From assembly GCF_000263855.1 (NCBI RefSeq), contig NZ_AJWX01000015.1:1-64000 (forward strand): a stretch of DNA of 64,000 nt, in the 5' to 3' direction. The stretch comes from Pseudomonas sp. M47T1. Lineage in GTDB: Bacteria; Pseudomonadota; Gammaproteobacteria; Pseudomonadales; Pseudomonadaceae. A model generated the notes under the pieces. That model was not told the origin of the DNA. It made no database searches and worked only from the letters and a program-made list of their open reading frames with translations. This document shows, in pieces, positions 43,511-52,296 of this stretch. Numbering within the stretch: position 1 is the first letter of the stretch; the number at the start of each line of letters is the position of its first letter. Both the position numbers and the translations under genes were made by a program.

Positions 43511-44382
43511 CAGACCACAGTCTTCGTATTGCCCTGATCGGTTTCGGTGAAGCCGGGGGTATTCTTGGCCAGGACCTGGCTGCCCAGGGCCTGTACGTCA
43601 GCACTTACGACCGTCTCGGCGAGTCGCTGCGCGCCCGTGCCGACGCCGCCGGGGTGGTGCTGTGTGCCAGCGCCGCCGAAGCGGTGGCCGGTGCCGACCT
43701 GATCATTAGCGCTGTCACCGCCGGTTCTGCCCTGGACGTGGCGCGGCAGGCGGCCGACCTGATGACCCCGGCGCAAGTGTTCATGGACATTAACTCGGTG
43801 GCGCCCAACACCAAGCGGGCCGCCTGCGCGGCGGTGAATGCCGCGGGCGCCCGCTACGTGGACGCAGCCGTCATGGCCCCGGTGCCGCCGCAACGCCTGA
43901 AAACCCCGATTCTGCTGGGCGGCGAGCGTGCCGGGCAGGTCGCGGCCTGGTTGACGCCGCTGGGCTTCAATGTGCGTGTGGTGGCTGATGACATCGGCGT
44001 GGCCTCGGCCATCAAGATGTGCCGCAGCGTGATGATCAAGGGCTTGGAGGCGCTGACCACCGAATGCCTGTCCACGGCCCGCCAGTATGGCGCCGAAGAC
44101 GCGGTGTTGGCCTCACTGCACAAAAGCTTCCCCAGCATGGGCTGGGACGCCGACCTGCCGCACTACCTGATCAGCCGCGTGGCCGAGCATGGCCGTCGGC
44201 GCGCCGAGGAAATGGAAGAAGTGGCCAAGACCGCCGCCGACGTGGGCGTCACCCCGCACATGAGTCACGCCATCGTTGCCACCCAGCGCGGCCTGGTGGA
44301 GCGCATGGCGCAGCAGGGCATGACCTATGCCGATACCCTGCCGTTCAACTGGACGACCTTGGTCGATACCCTGGGCGATTGA
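43507..44382 (+). CDS. NAD(P)-dependent oxidoreductase, DUF1932 type
   Basis: A 291-residue enzyme with an N-terminal 6-phosphogluconate-dehydrogenase-like Rossmann domain (IALIGFGEAGGILGQDLA, residues 8-25) and a C-terminal DUF1932 helical domain (~190-265). A catalytic Lys is likely in SAIKMCRSVMIKGLE. It is related to beta-hydroxyacid dehydrogenases. Co-translation with the dicarboxylate symporter suggests it oxidises an imported hydroxy acid; the identity is not known. Confidence 0.85.
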   Translation: MTDHSLRIALIGFGEAGGILGQDLAAQGLYVSTYDRLGESLRARADAAGVVLCASAAEAVAGADLIISAVTAGSALDVARQAADLMTPAQVFMDINSVAPNTKRAACAAVNAAGARYVDAAVMAPVPPQRLKTPILLGGERAGQVAAWLTPLGFNVRVVADDIGVASAIKMCRSVMIKGLEALTTECLSTARQYGAEDAVLASLHKSFPSMGWDADLPHYLISRVAEHGRRRAEEMEEVAKTAADVGVTPHMSHAIVATQRGLVERMAQQGMTYADTLPFNWTTLVDTLGD

Positions 44383-44506
44383 CACAGTCACCCCGCCCCC
44401 AGTTCTCTGTAGGCGCTGCCGCCAGACCGTAGACGGGGTGAATGCGCTTATCGCGTCATGGTGCAAAGCCGCTGCTACGCTATGGGCAAACACGGAGGTT
44501 AACCCC

Positions 44507-44902
44507 ATGTCCTGCCCGCAAGTCTGCTCCGGTGCCACCCTGCAATGCTCGTTCGGCGCAGCGCCCTGTGCGCTGAACGTATTGCCGGTCAACCGCACGC
44601 TCACCAGCGGCATGCCGGCGGCCACCATCATGGACCACATCCCCCTGGTCAACATTCCCACCTTCGGTGTGTGCCAGAGCCTGGCCAACCCCATGGTTGC
44701 CGCTGCTACCGCCGCAGCCCTTGGGGTGTTGACGCCCATGCCGTGCATCCCGGCCACCGCCGCGCCATGGATCCCCGGCGGCGCACCGACCCTGCTGATC
44801 GGCAACATGCCGGCCATCGACGCCAACAGCACGTTGATGTGCAACTGGGCGGGAGCCATCAAGGTAGTGGTGCCGGGGCAAGTGCAGATGTTGATCCCCT
44901 GA
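44507..44902 (+). CDS. DUF4280 PAAR-like T6SS spike-tip protein
   Basis: A 131-residue DUF4280 protein, full length for the family, preceded by CACGGAGGTTAACCCC. It opens with CPQVCSGATLQCSFGAAP and has repeated GxPAATIMDHIPLVNI and GGAPTLLIGNMPAID segments, the Cys-containing beta-turns of PAAR-like proteins that cap VgrG. It faces the vgrG/MORN genes, so it is separately expressed but plausibly forms the tip of this T6SS. Confidence 0.85.
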   Translation: MSCPQVCSGATLQCSFGAAPCALNVLPVNRTLTSGMPAATIMDHIPLVNIPTFGVCQSLANPMVAAATAAALGVLTPMPCIPATAAPWIPGGAPTLLIGNMPAIDANSTLMCNWAGAIKVVVPGQVQMLIP

Positions 44903-44906
44903 TCGG

Positions 44907-45455
44907 CTAGCCGCTACACCGGTCTTGCGCATGCTTCACCCACCACCAGCGCCACCACGGCATGGGCTTGCCTTGTGCGTCCAATGGCCGGCCATCTTCG
45001 CCGTACGGCTGCGCTTCGCCCACGCATTGGCCATGGCGGTAATGGGCGCTGAAGGCCAGCCGGCCGTTGCCGTGAAATCGTTCGCATAGCCCATCGCGTA
45101 CGCCCTCGCGATACACCTCGCGCTCAGCCAACTGGCCGTGGGGGAAATAAGTGCAGGCCTCGCCATGCAGCAGTCCGCGCTGGTACCGGGCCTTGCGCTG
45201 CAAGGCGCCTTCGGGCGAATAAAACGTCGCCAGCCCATGCACCTTGCCGTGGGCAAAGGGCATCTGCGCACTGGGTTTGCCGTTGGGGTGATACATCGTC
45301 ACCGGGCCGTTCAGTTCGCCCTGGTCGTAGCTCAGGCGCGCCAGCGGCCGGCTGGCTTCGTCGACCTGCGCCGGGCCCTGCAATTGCCCATCCACCTGCT
45401 GGCCTGCCAGGGTGCTGTCACCGCGCTGTATATCGACGTGCGTTCGGGTTGCCAT
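44907..45455 (-). CDS. MORN-repeat protein (YwqK-like)
   Basis: A 182-residue cytoplasmic protein made of at least five MORN-type repeats, each about 22 residues with a YxxGxxxGxxxxYxPxG pattern (for example GELNGPVTMYHPNG, GLLHGEACTYFPHG). Similar proteins are annotated YwqK-family antitoxins and are common beside vgrG genes, where they may be adaptors or immunity factors. The ATG at 45455 lies eight bases after the vgrG stop, indicating one transcript. Function in this cluster is inferred from position only. Confidence 0.8.
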   Translation of the reverse strand: MATRTHVDIQRGDSTLAGQQVDGQLQGPAQVDEASRPLARLSYDQGELNGPVTMYHPNGKPSAQMPFAHGKVHGLATFYSPEGALQRKARYQRGLLHGEACTYFPHGQLAEREVYREGVRDGLCERFHGNGRLAFSAHYRHGQCVGEAQPYGEDGRPLDAQGKPMPWWRWWWVKHAQDRCSG

Positions 45456-45463
45456 GTGGCGCC

Positions 45464-47473
45464 TCAATTGACTTTGACGATACCGCCCTTGATGGTCAAC
45501 ATGCCGCCGCCGTCCACCGTCTGTTCGGCGCCGCCCTTGTTGACCAGGCTGATGCCGGCATCATTGGTCAGCGTAGTGGCGGCCTTGTTCAATAACGCCG
45601 TGCCGGCCTGGTTGGTCAAGGCCGTGCCGGACTTGTGGGTCAGATCCATGGCCGCCTGGGCGGTGAGGCTGTCGCTGGTCTTGATCAGCAGGCTGCCGTC
45701 GCTCTGCAGGGTGAGGGTGCCGGTAACCTTGATGCTCAGGTTGCCATCCACGGTCAGGCTGTAATTGCCCGCCACCTTGTGTTCGTAGTTGCCGCCGGTG
45801 CTGTGCACCTGGTTGCTGCCCACCTTAACGGTACGGGTGTCCTTCACGTCCAGCGTGTCGCTGCCGGCCTGGATAGTCACGCTGCGCTTGCCTTTCTCCA
45901 GGGTCACGGTCTCGTCGCCGTCCTTCACCGTGCGGGTCCGCGCGTTCTGCACCGTCAGGGTCTCGTCGTGGCCGACAGTGGCGGTGGTGTCGTTGAGCAC
46001 GTTGATCTTCAGGTCTTTCTGCGCTTGCAAAAACAGTTCTTCGGCGTCTTTCTTGTCTTCGAAGCGCAACTCGTTGAACCCGCCGCCGCCCTTGGACGAC
46101 TGGGTCTTGATGCCCGATTGCGTCTGGTTGGCCGGCAGCGCATAGGGCAGGGTGTTGTCACCGTTGTACACGCAGCCGGTCACCAGCGGCCGGTCAGGAT
46201 CGCCATCGATAAAGGTGACGATCACCTCCTGGCCAATGCGCGGCACGAACTGCATGCCAAAGCCCTTGCCGCTCCAGGGCAGCACCACGCGCACCCAGCA
46301 CGACGACGCCTCATCGTTCTTGCCGTCGCGGTCCCAGGGAAACTGAATCTTGATGCGGCCATACTGGTCGGTCCATATTTCCTCACCGGCCTTGCCCACC
46401 ACCAGCGCGGTCTGCGTGTGCATGCGCGGCTTAGGTGTAACACGGGCAGGGCGGTACGCTGTGGCCTTGGGGATGGCCTCGAAGCGGTTGCGGTACTGCT
46501 CGTGATCCACCTCGTGGTTGACCGAGGTCACCACCCAATCAATGTTCAGCGCCGCGTCTTCATGGCCGGCCAGGGTGAACCAGTGGCCGGGTATCAGCCA
46601 GCGGCAATCGCTGTCACCCACAAAGCGTTTTTGCTGGCTGCGCAGGGCGTCCACCCGCTGCTTGGTCAGCGCATCGCCGCGGGCCTTGACGCTGTAGCCG
46701 CCGGGGTGCTCGTAAATCGAGCGCGGGCCGGCCACGGCCTCGGCCTGGCCATACAGCGAGGTGGTCGGCGTGGTGAACTCATAGTCCGTGGCCCGGCACA
46801 CCCCAGCCACCGCTTGCACGCACACCTGCCCGGACCGAATGCCGTGCATCTCGCGTACACCAACCTGCTGGCCCACGTAGTTCACTGTCGGCCCGTTGGG
46901 CATCGGCACGAAGGCGTCATTGCTGTCGCCCAGCACCAGGGTGTGTGTGCCGGCCTGGTGGGTGAAAAACCAGAAAATGCCTTCATCTTCCAGCAACCGC
47001 GAAACAAAGGCGAAGTCGGTCTCGCCGTATTGCACGCAGTACTCGCGGGGTGTGTAGCTGCCGGTCAGGGACAGCTTGAAATCGGTGAAGCCGTGGGCCT
47101 TGAAAATCGTGGTGACAATGTCTGAAGTGCTCAAGTTCTGGAACACTCGGTTATTGCTGGCAAGCGTCAGCCACCACAGCCAGGGGCGCAGCAGCAATTG
47201 GTAGCGCTCGGCGGTGGCGTCGGCCGGAAGCTGACGGATCTCAGCCACCAGGGCGTCGAAGGGGCGGGTGAGGGCGTCGTTGTGGAAGGTGGCGGTGACG
47301 TGGGTGGCGATGGCGTCGGGCAAGGTCAGGGCGGTGCCGTCGTTGAGGCCGTAAAGTATGTGGGTGCCGAACGCGTTCAACGCCTCCTCGCCGGACAGCG
47401 CCTCGGGGTAGAGGGCTGAGAGGGAGGAGGCGGTGAGGGACAAAGATGTACTTGTGTCGGTGGTGCGGGGCAT
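45464..47473 (-). CDS. vgrG: T6SS spike protein VgrG (TssI)
   Basis: A 669-residue VgrG. Residues ~1-370 are the gp27-like hub. The gp5 OB-fold follows (EEIWTDQYGRIKIQFPWDRDG, then SSCWVRVVLPWSGKGFGMQ and PRIGQEVIVTFIDGDPDRPL). The C-terminal ~200 residues are the repetitive beta-helix needle (NVLNDTTATVGHDETLTVQN, many T/S/D/G repeats), ending in GGMLTIKGGIVKVN without a catalytic extension. It would trimerise and puncture target envelopes, carrying cargo non-covalently. The ATG at 47473 has GAGG seven bases upstream. The two preceding AT-rich genes and the MORN gene are candidate cargo or immunity. Confidence 0.93.
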   Translation of the reverse strand: MPRTTDTSTSLSLTASSLSALYPEALSGEEALNAFGTHILYGLNDGTALTLPDAIATHVTATFHNDALTRPFDALVAEIRQLPADATAERYQLLLRPWLWWLTLASNNRVFQNLSTSDIVTTIFKAHGFTDFKLSLTGSYTPREYCVQYGETDFAFVSRLLEDEGIFWFFTHQAGTHTLVLGDSNDAFVPMPNGPTVNYVGQQVGVREMHGIRSGQVCVQAVAGVCRATDYEFTTPTTSLYGQAEAVAGPRSIYEHPGGYSVKARGDALTKQRVDALRSQQKRFVGDSDCRWLIPGHWFTLAGHEDAALNIDWVVTSVNHEVDHEQYRNRFEAIPKATAYRPARVTPKPRMHTQTALVVGKAGEEIWTDQYGRIKIQFPWDRDGKNDEASSCWVRVVLPWSGKGFGMQFVPRIGQEVIVTFIDGDPDRPLVTGCVYNGDNTLPYALPANQTQSGIKTQSSKGGGGFNELRFEDKKDAEELFLQAQKDLKINVLNDTTATVGHDETLTVQNARTRTVKDGDETVTLEKGKRSVTIQAGSDTLDVKDTRTVKVGSNQVHSTGGNYEHKVAGNYSLTVDGNLSIKVTGTLTLQSDGSLLIKTSDSLTAQAAMDLTHKSGTALTNQAGTALLNKAATTLTNDAGISLVNKGGAEQTVDGGGMLTIKGGIVKVN

Positions 47474-47535
47474 CGATGGGCCTCGGAGGCTGAGAGTCGT
47501 TGCACGTGCAATACGTGGTTCCTCGCTCCTTAAAT

Positions 47536-48062
47536 TTAAAGGTAGGTTGTTGCTATTTTCAAACAGCAGTCGCAAGGAACAATGTACATGCCGAATCGAT
47601 CGCCTACCGCCTCATACGCGGACAGAATCTGGTTATCCCCATCCACGGGATGTTGGACGATGGAAATGTCAGCAAGCGAATCCCCAAATTTCCGAATGGA
47701 GGTGATTACTTTTTTTTCAGCGCAGCCCGGGTTTACAGACGATTTAGCGATTTGCTTTTCTACGTCGGTGCAGATCCAAACTTTTTTGGCTTTCAGTCCG
47801 GCTTTCGATGCCTGCGCCAGCCACGGGATAAAGTTGATTTTGTTTTTTTATCGAGCAATTTTTTTTGGAGTGACGGGGAAAATCCGATGTACAGCCATCC
47901 TGATGTCGAGAGTCCGATAGCGATGGCGCCGGGGGTGTTCACGCCGTTCAACGTGAGTAGATTTGACGTTTTTACGCCCTTGTCATAGGTTGCCGAGTTA
48001 GGTCCCGGAAATTTCCCGTACTTGGGTTTAAGTAATGCCCTGGTGGTAGAGTCAAGAGGCAT
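47536..48062 (-). pseudogene. Unrecognised AT-rich T6SS-associated gene with a -1 frameshift
   Basis: The ATG at 48062 follows GGGAGATCACCCAAT and opens an AT-rich frame that stops at 47793 after 89 codons. The -1 frame is open from a run of seven A (47843-47849, minus strand) to a TAA at 47536-47538, another 102 codons. Joining the frames at AAA-AAA gives a continuous 175-residue protein running through SGWLYIGFSPSLQKKLLDKK, then NKINFIPWLAQASKAG and on to a Cys-rich PCDCCLKIATTYL end. This is a broken gene, an assembly error in the homopolymer, or programmed slippage. No signal peptide or known domain was recognised. Base composition differs strongly from its neighbours, suggesting recent acquisition. 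It is a possible effector or immunity gene beside vgrG. Confidence 0.6.
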
Positions 48063-48129
48063 ATTGGGTGATCTCCCTGTCTGGCTTTAGTTTGGAGGAT
48101 TCGACCTGCTTGGTGACCGGGTAACTGTC

Positions 48130-48750
48130 CTATTTAACTGCCATTGCAGAGCCCGGTCCGCCAGCGTCGGGGTTGGAATCATCTCGATTGTTGCACGGCC
48201 AATGAGCGTCAATTGTTTTTATAAACTCATTGAGCGGGATTCTTTCCTGGAGGAGGCCAAAAATAGCAGAATCCTGTTTTACGGTAATGACTCGCATGCC
48301 TTGTGCCCATTGCCCACTGTAGAGAAATTCATTGATGTAACGATTCGCGTGGGAAATGACATCGCCATACTCATTGATTTTTCCCGGCGGAGAACAATTA
48401 TCAGTGTTGTACAGGCAAGGCGCTCGCCCGCTGTCGGGGATTACTTTTACGTTGTCCTCACTGAGTCGTACCTCTGGAACGTCTGGTGGAATAAACACAA
48501 GATGCACGTATGTCTTGTATAGCTGCGTTATCGCGTACCATGCGCTCTGCCGGCTATTTTGCCCATCGGGGAAAGTGACTTGGTCGCGCTTGTATTCGAA
48601 CAGGCTCAAATACCCTGATTGATCATAATTAAGATTTCCGTCATAATTCATGTGGCCGGAGGGTGGTGTTTTGATATCGGGTAATTTTCCTTTTATAAAT
48701 GGGTCGTGGTCTGCTCTCAAAAATAACCGTGATCCTGGGATTATGCACAT
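48130..48750 (-). CDS. Unrecognised AT-rich T6SS-associated protein
   Basis: A 206-residue ORF with an AAGGATATCTAT ribosome-binding stretch, starting 25 bases after the clpV stop. The protein has many Tyr, Asn and Asp residues (DGNLNYDQSGYLSLFEYK), a YINEFLYSGQWAQGMRV segment, and a Pro/Asp-rich C-terminus (NNRDDSNPDAGG). No signal peptide or transmembrane segment is evident and no family was recognised. AT content is much higher than in the T6SS genes on either side, and it sits between clpV and vgrG with the frameshifted gene. An effector/immunity pair is the most economical reading, inferred from context alone. Confidence 0.65.
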   Translation of the reverse strand: MCIIPGSRLFLRADHDPFIKGKLPDIKTPPSGHMNYDGNLNYDQSGYLSLFEYKRDQVTFPDGQNSRQSAWYAITQLYKTYVHLVFIPPDVPEVRLSEDNVKVIPDSGRAPCLYNTDNCSPPGKINEYGDVISHANRYINEFLYSGQWAQGMRVITVKQDSAIFGLLQERIPLNEFIKTIDAHWPCNNRDDSNPDAGGPGSAMAVK

Positions 48751-48775
48751 ATAGATATCCTTAAAAGTATTTTCA

Positions 48776-51292
48776 TTACTCCAACACCCACTCCGCCAAC
48801 TTCCCCGTCACCTGCGTCATCAACACATTCTCAATATCCCTGGCCCCAGCGCCACTGCACTTGGCGAGCACCGCTTTCACTATCCGGTCATCAAACTCAA
48901 ACTGCTTGCCCGTCGCCGCTCTATACCGCGCGCGCAGCTTTTCAAGCTTGGCCAGCACAATCCCTTCCAGCGTGCCTTGGTCCAGCGGCCGATAGGCCAC
49001 CACCGTCATGCGTGCCAGAAACGCCGGGCGAAAGGCTTTAAGCAGGACATGGCGAAGGGTTTCGTTGAACCCATCAGAGCCCAGTTGAGCGGCGGGCGTA
49101 TCCAGCAGCAACTCGGCCCCGACATTGCTGGTGGCCAGCATCACGGTATTCTTGAAGTCCACCACCAGCCCGGTGCCATCTTCCATCACGCCTTTGTCGA
49201 ACACGTTGTAGAAGGCTTCCAGTACGTCCGGGTGGGCCTTTTCGATTTCGTCCAGCAGTACCACCGAGTAGGGTTTGCGTCTTACGGCTTCAGTCAACAC
49301 GCCACCACTGCCATAGCCCACATAGCCGGGTGGTGCGCCTTTGAGCTGGCTGACGGTATGCGCCTCCTGGTATTCGGAAAGGTTGATGCTGATCAGGTTG
49401 CGTTCGCCGCCATACAGGGCATCGGCCAGGGCATAGGCGGTCTCGGTCTTGCCCACGCCGGTGGGCCCCACCAGCAGGAACACACCCACCGGTTTCTGCG
49501 GGTCGGTGAGCCCGGCGCGGTAGGCCTGCAAGCGCTGGGCGATGGTATTGAGCGCGGTGGTCTGGCCCATCACCCGTTGCCCCATGCGCTGGCCCACGGT
49601 GCGCACGGCGTGAGCTTCGTCGGCGAGCATCTTGCCCACGGGGATGCCGGTCCAGCCGGCGATGACGGCGGCCACGGTCTTGGCGTCGACCTGTTCGGGC
49701 ACCAGCGGGTCGTCCTGGCGAATGGCGTCCAGTCCGGCTTCAAGGCGCAGCAGTTCGGCCGCCAGGTCGTCGAGGCGGTCGTCGGTGTCCGGCGTGCCGT
49801 CGGCCTGTTCGGTCAGGGCCAGCAGTTCGCGGCGAGCAGCCAGCAGCAGGCGCACGGCTTCGCGCTCTTCACCCCAGCGGCTTTCCAGTTCGCGCATGGC
49901 GCGCTGGTTGTGCAGCGATTCACTTTCCAGCAGGGTAATGCGCTCGCGGTGATCCAGCCCGGTGGCCTGCTCTCGACGCAAGCGCTCGACTTCTTCGCCC
50001 AGGCTTTGCTCGCGGTGGCGCAGGCTTTCCAGCGCCGGTGGCACATCGTGCTGGGCCAGAGCCACCCGGGCGCAGGCGGTGTCGAGCACGCTGATGGCCT
50101 TGTCTGGCAGTTGCCGGCCGGAGATGTAGCGGTGGGACAATTTCACCGCTTCATGGATGGCCGCGTCCATCACCTGCACACCATGGTGCTGCTCCAGTTT
50201 GGTGGCCACGCCACGGAGCATTTCCACGGCGGTGATTTCGTCGGGCTCTTCCACGTGCACCCATTGAAAACGGCGAGCCAGGGCCGGGTCTTTCTCGAAG
50301 TACTTCTTGTATTCCAGCCAGGTGGTGGCGGCCAGGGTGCGCAGTTCGCCACGGGCCAGGGCCGGTTTGAGGAGGTTGGCCGCGTCGCTGCCGCCCTCGG
50401 CACCGCCGGCACCGATTAGGGTGTGGGCCTCGTCGATGAACAGGATGATCGGCTTCTCGGCGCTGGCCACCGCGTCGATCACGCCCTTGAGGCGCTGTTC
50501 GAACTCGCCCTTGACCCCGGCGCCGGCCTGCAACAGGCCCAAGTCCAGTACCCGCAAGGTCACTTGCTGCAAGGACGGCGGTACGTCACCGGCGGCGATG
50601 CGCAGGGCCAGGCCTTCGACCACCGCGGTCTTGCCCACACCGGGCGCGCCCACCAGGATGGGGTTGTTTTGGCGGCGGCGCAGGAGGATGTCGATGCACT
50701 GGCGAATCTCGCCGTCGCGCCCGACGATGGGGTCGATGCGGCCGTTGCGCGCGTCGGCGGTGAGGTCCTGGGTGTATTGGTCCAGTTGCGAGACCACGGC
50801 AGCAACAATGTTTTTCCTACCGGTGGACTCGCGGGACACCTCGGTCCATTCCAGCCACTGATTGCGCAGGGTTTCGCGTGGTATACGCAGCAGCGACGAG
50901 GCGCTGTTGAGCAGCAACGCCCGGCGCTCGTCGCGTTCGAACAGGGCCAGCAACAGCAGGCCGGAGCGAATGGCCGGCAGATTGAGCACGCTGGCCTGCA
51001 CCACGGCGTCTTCCAGCAGGCCGATGGTGTGGGGTGACAAGGCCGGCGTGCGGGTGCTGCCGGCCTTGAACATCTCCAGCGACCGGTTGATTTCGCTGGC
51101 CACGGCATCGCGCTCCAGGCCCAAGCGCGGCAGCAAGCAGGCCAGGTCGCCGCCTTCGATCTCGAGCATTTCCAGCAGCAGGTGTTCGATTTCCACGAAG
51201 TGGTGGGTGCGCAGCAGGCAGCGTTGGGCGGCGCGCTCCAGGGCGGCGCGGCAGGCGGGGTTGAGGCGGCCGATCAGGCCACTCAGTTCCAT
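48776..51292 (-). CDS. clpV: T6SS sheath-recycling ATPase ClpV (TssH)
   Basis: An 838-residue Hsp100/ClpB-type AAA+ unfoldase. A Clp N-domain spans ~1-150 (MELSGLIGRLNPACRAALERA, the ClpV-type start that binds the TssC N-terminal helix). Two AAA modules follow, with Walker A GAPGVGKT (K221) and GPTGVGKT (K615), Walker B ILFIDEAH and VVLLDEIEKAH, and a coiled middle domain (~410-510). It disassembles contracted TssB/TssC sheath in the cytoplasm. The ATG at 51292 overlaps the tssG stop by 10 bases; a long in-frame upstream extension is antisense noise. Confidence 0.95.
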   Translation of the reverse strand: MELSGLIGRLNPACRAALERAAQRCLLRTHHFVEIEHLLLEMLEIEGGDLACLLPRLGLERDAVASEINRSLEMFKAGSTRTPALSPHTIGLLEDAVVQASVLNLPAIRSGLLLLALFERDERRALLLNSASSLLRIPRETLRNQWLEWTEVSRESTGRKNIVAAVVSQLDQYTQDLTADARNGRIDPIVGRDGEIRQCIDILLRRRQNNPILVGAPGVGKTAVVEGLALRIAAGDVPPSLQQVTLRVLDLGLLQAGAGVKGEFEQRLKGVIDAVASAEKPIILFIDEAHTLIGAGGAEGGSDAANLLKPALARGELRTLAATTWLEYKKYFEKDPALARRFQWVHVEEPDEITAVEMLRGVATKLEQHHGVQVMDAAIHEAVKLSHRYISGRQLPDKAISVLDTACARVALAQHDVPPALESLRHREQSLGEEVERLRREQATGLDHRERITLLESESLHNQRAMRELESRWGEEREAVRLLLAARRELLALTEQADGTPDTDDRLDDLAAELLRLEAGLDAIRQDDPLVPEQVDAKTVAAVIAGWTGIPVGKMLADEAHAVRTVGQRMGQRVMGQTTALNTIAQRLQAYRAGLTDPQKPVGVFLLVGPTGVGKTETAYALADALYGGERNLISINLSEYQEAHTVSQLKGAPPGYVGYGSGGVLTEAVRRKPYSVVLLDEIEKAHPDVLEAFYNVFDKGVMEDGTGLVVDFKNTVMLATSNVGAELLLDTPAAQLGSDGFNETLRHVLLKAFRPAFLARMTVVAYRPLDQGTLEGIVLAKLEKLRARYRAATGKQFEFDDRIVKAVLAKCSGAGARDIENVLMTQVTGKLAEWVLE

Positions 51293-52296
51293 GTGGGCGT
51301 TCCGTGCAGGGTCAGGGTCAGTTGTTCTTCTTCGCCGTCGGCTTCGCGCAGCAGCCCGCCGCCCCAGCGCAGGTGCGCCAGGCCGAGAATCAGAGGCACG
51401 CGGCCCCGCACTCGCAGCACCAGGGTGCAGTCCAGGTCCGGGCCGAAATACAGGGCGTGCAGGTCGGCCAACTCCAGGTGCGACGGCGCGCCGGGCAGGA
51501 AACGCCGCGACTGCTCGCGGCTCAGCGGCCCCAGTTCCAGGCGGACGCCGGCATGCTCGTCCCAGACCCAGGTGCCGGCCACGGCGGTGCGGCCCAGGGT
51601 CAGGTTGCGCGCGCCCACCTTGAGTACGCTGCGGCTGGCGACCGGGACCTGCCGCCAGGCGCCTTCGTAGGCATGGGCGGCGGCGCAAAGGCCGAAGTGC
51701 TGGCGGACGATGGCGGCGAAACCGGCCAGCGACCGCCGCCCGCCGGCAAACAGCGCACTGCGCGCCAGTACGGCGGCATCGGGCAGCGCCTGGCGTTCTT
51801 GCAGGGTGTGCGGCAACAGCCCGGTCAGGGCGCGCAGTTGTCGTTGCACGGGGCTGGCATCGGGCGGGGTGAAACCAATGGCCACGCGGTGCTTGCGCAT
51901 CACCCGGTACAACAGGCTGAGCAACCGGTGCTGAAACAGGTCCAGAAACGCCGCCGGGGCGTCGTCCTTGAGGCGCGCACGTTGTTGCAGCCATTCCTGA
52001 TAGGCATAGGGCAGGGGGCCGTCCGGCCCCCCCAGGCCGAAGATCGGCGACGTCATTACGGGCGGCTGGTCGTCTGTCTGCTCCAGGCGCTGAACTTCAC
52101 TGGGCGCAAACACCGGCGTCAGCGGCCCGCGCAGGCGCAATGCCTCGGCATGGGGCGCGGTGCCGGTGCCCAGGGCCTCGGCGTTGGGCCGTTCCTGTTC
52201 GAGTATCAGCAGCGCCTGGAGAAACTCGAAGGCCTGCGGTGTCTGGCGCAAACGCAGGCTTACAGCGTCAGCGGCCTCCCGGCTTCCGGTTGCCAT
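51283..52296 (-). CDS. tssG: T6SS baseplate subunit TssG
   Basis: A 337-residue TssG. It starts with the family's FEFLQALLILEQERP segment after an AGGAGATCAAGGC ribosome-binding site. A FGLGGPDGPLPYAYQEWLQQ motif (residues ~85-105) follows, then the DLFQHRLLSLLYR helix. TssG forms the wedge of the baseplate with two TssF and contacts TssE and TssK. Its start lies 37 bases inside tssF and its end overlaps clpV. Confidence 0.93.
   Translation of the reverse strand: MATGSREAADAVSLRLRQTPQAFEFLQALLILEQERPNAEALGTGTAPHAEALRLRGPLTPVFAPSEVQRLEQTDDQPPVMTSPIFGLGGPDGPLPYAYQEWLQQRARLKDDAPAAFLDLFQHRLLSLLYRVMRKHRVAIGFTPPDASPVQRQLRALTGLLPHTLQERQALPDAAVLARSALFAGGRRSLAGFAAIVRQHFGLCAAAHAYEGAWRQVPVASRSVLKVGARNLTLGRTAVAGTWVWDEHAGVRLELGPLSREQSRRFLPGAPSHLELADLHALYFGPDLDCTLVLRVRGRVPLILGLAHLRWGGGLLREADGEEEQLTLTLHGTPTWN

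Noticed and set aside
47500..47988. 162-residue rightward frame in the AT-rich region upstream of vgrG
   Set aside because: Starts at TTG without a ribosome-binding site. The minus strand has two open frames joined at one A-run, with a good start and the same direction as vgrG.
48202..48522. 106-residue rightward frame opposite the 206-residue gene
   Set aside because: Shorter, no start signals, and antisense to an intact frame with a clear ribosome-binding site.
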